In this document: piece by piece, positions 63,475 through 64,000 of the stretch | Numbering within the stretch: the first letter of the stretch is position 1 | Layout: each line of letters opens with the position of its first letter | NCBI RefSeq assembly: GCF_027579695.1 | Contig: NC_083587.1 | Coordinates: 38,373,732 to 38,437,731 of the forward strand | Length of the DNA stretch: 64,000 nucleotides | Origin: Neoarius graeffei | Taxonomy: Eukaryota; Chordata; Actinopteri; Siluriformes; Ariidae | Reading direction: 5' to 3' | Position numbers and translations under genes: made by a program | Notes under the pieces: model-generated | Told to the model about the DNA's origin: nothing | What the model saw: the letters and a program-made list of their open reading frames with translations, nothing else | Database searches by the model: none

Positions 63475-64000
63475 TCCACTTCCGCCTCTGCAAGTCTATG
63501 GCAGCCCATAGAACCGTCTGGTAAAAAGTTGTGAAATTTGGCACACTGATTCTAGACACTCTCAACATTCCTCTCACCAAATTTCAGGCCTCTACCTCAA
63601 ACCCGTTAGCGCCACCAACAGGTCAAAGTCCCAGGTACATTTCTGCTTGTAACTTTTGAACCGTTGGTCTGATTTTCAAAAACTTGGTATCCCTGGAATC
63701 CTTGGGCCGAGACGAATCCAACGCACCCCATGACGTCATTTCCCGCCCATATATTTTTCCCGCCATTTTGAATTTTGTGAAAATCAATTAAAATGTTTCA
63801 ACTCCCTCAATTTTTTACCAATTTCTCCCAAACTTGGAAGATAGCATAATTGGACCAACCTGCACAAAAGTTATACCCGGTGATTTGAATTTCACAAGCG
63901 TTTGGCCGTGGCAGCCAATCAAACTTGGCTGCAAAGATGCGAAACAGGAAGTGTGCTCATTTCTCGGCCACCCTTTGGCGTATCTTAACGAAACTTGGTG

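Larger units (their letters stand above)
58082..64000. repeat. Tandem array of about 1.6-kb units with internal 742-bp sub-repeats, runs off the window
   Basis: Units begin CAACTTTCT(T)CTCC or similar at 58082, 59997, 61661 and about 63471. The first three end with CTGCTTGGCCCCG at 59709, 61619 and 63269, about 1.62-1.63 kb later. Inside each unit the phrase CATTTTGAATTTTGTGAAAA recurs with alternating spacings near 446 and 295, so each unit is a dimer of about 742 bp. GCGCCACCA(G/A)C(A/G)GGTCAAAG and GGGGGCGCTATAACTAGG are other shared anchors. Short ORFs across it are not conserved in frame. No coding domain seen. Confidence 0.88.

Overview
This window is nuclear genomic DNA from a ray-finned (teleost) fish. 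It has spliced genes with GT-AG introns, vertebrate-type proteins, and a fish-typical repeat load: Tf1/sushi and Gmr1-like Gypsy elements, BEL/Pao, hAT, L2- and Rex1/CR1-like LINEs, and tRNA-derived SINEs. The species cannot be named from sequence alone. All host coding sequence lies on the plus strand; most of the other long reading frames belong to mobile elements.

Two host genes are present. Positions 1-1516 hold the last four exons of a transglutaminase (factor XIII A / TGM1-like); its catalytic part lies before the window. Positions 30059-57100 hold a complete lipoxygenase gene. I could join 14 coding exons without a frame break into 669 codons: an N-terminal PLAT domain, then the catalytic domain with all four iron-binding side chains (two His in HLLRTH, plus His and Asn in HAAVN). 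The protein ends in Leu where most family members end in Ile. It resembles the ALOX15B/ALOX12B/ALOXE3 branch. A probable noncoding first exon lies in a block (29288-29641) that is repeated upstream at 21502-21853, with a third copy split by a BEL element.

Region by region: 1.7-6.0 kb is intergenic with MITEs and two SINEs. From 5.9 to 11.9 kb a LINE fragment holds a MITE that holds a very young, open-frame Gypsy chromovirus (minus strand; its two LTRs differ at one base). From 12.5 to 21.2 kb an old minus-strand hAT transposase gene is broken apart by at least four later insertions (a LINE, a SINE, a 1.9-kb non-autonomous hAT that itself contains a palindromic element, and a 198-bp hAT MITE). 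From 23.1 to 29.1 kb lies a BEL/Pao element without reverse transcriptase. The lipoxygenase introns contain a decayed Gmr1-like Gypsy (intron 1), a SINE and an L2 LINE (intron 4), a second copy of the sushi-type Gypsy (intron 8, sense orientation), a near-perfect 70-nt hairpin (intron 9), and a non-autonomous LTR element with a Val-Pro repeat reading frame (intron 11).

From 57.8 kb to the window end there is a tandem array of about 1.6-kb units. The units are separated by 33-nt GGGGCC...GGCCCC hairpins in (TTA)n and continue past the edge. I do not recognise this array as a named family. The strongest points for follow-up are the Tf1-style self-priming signature in both sushi Gypsy copies, the triplicated lipoxygenase promoter/first-exon block, the hairpin-bordered array, the exon-6 fragment copied into intron 4, and the unusual reading frame carried by the non-autonomous LTR element.
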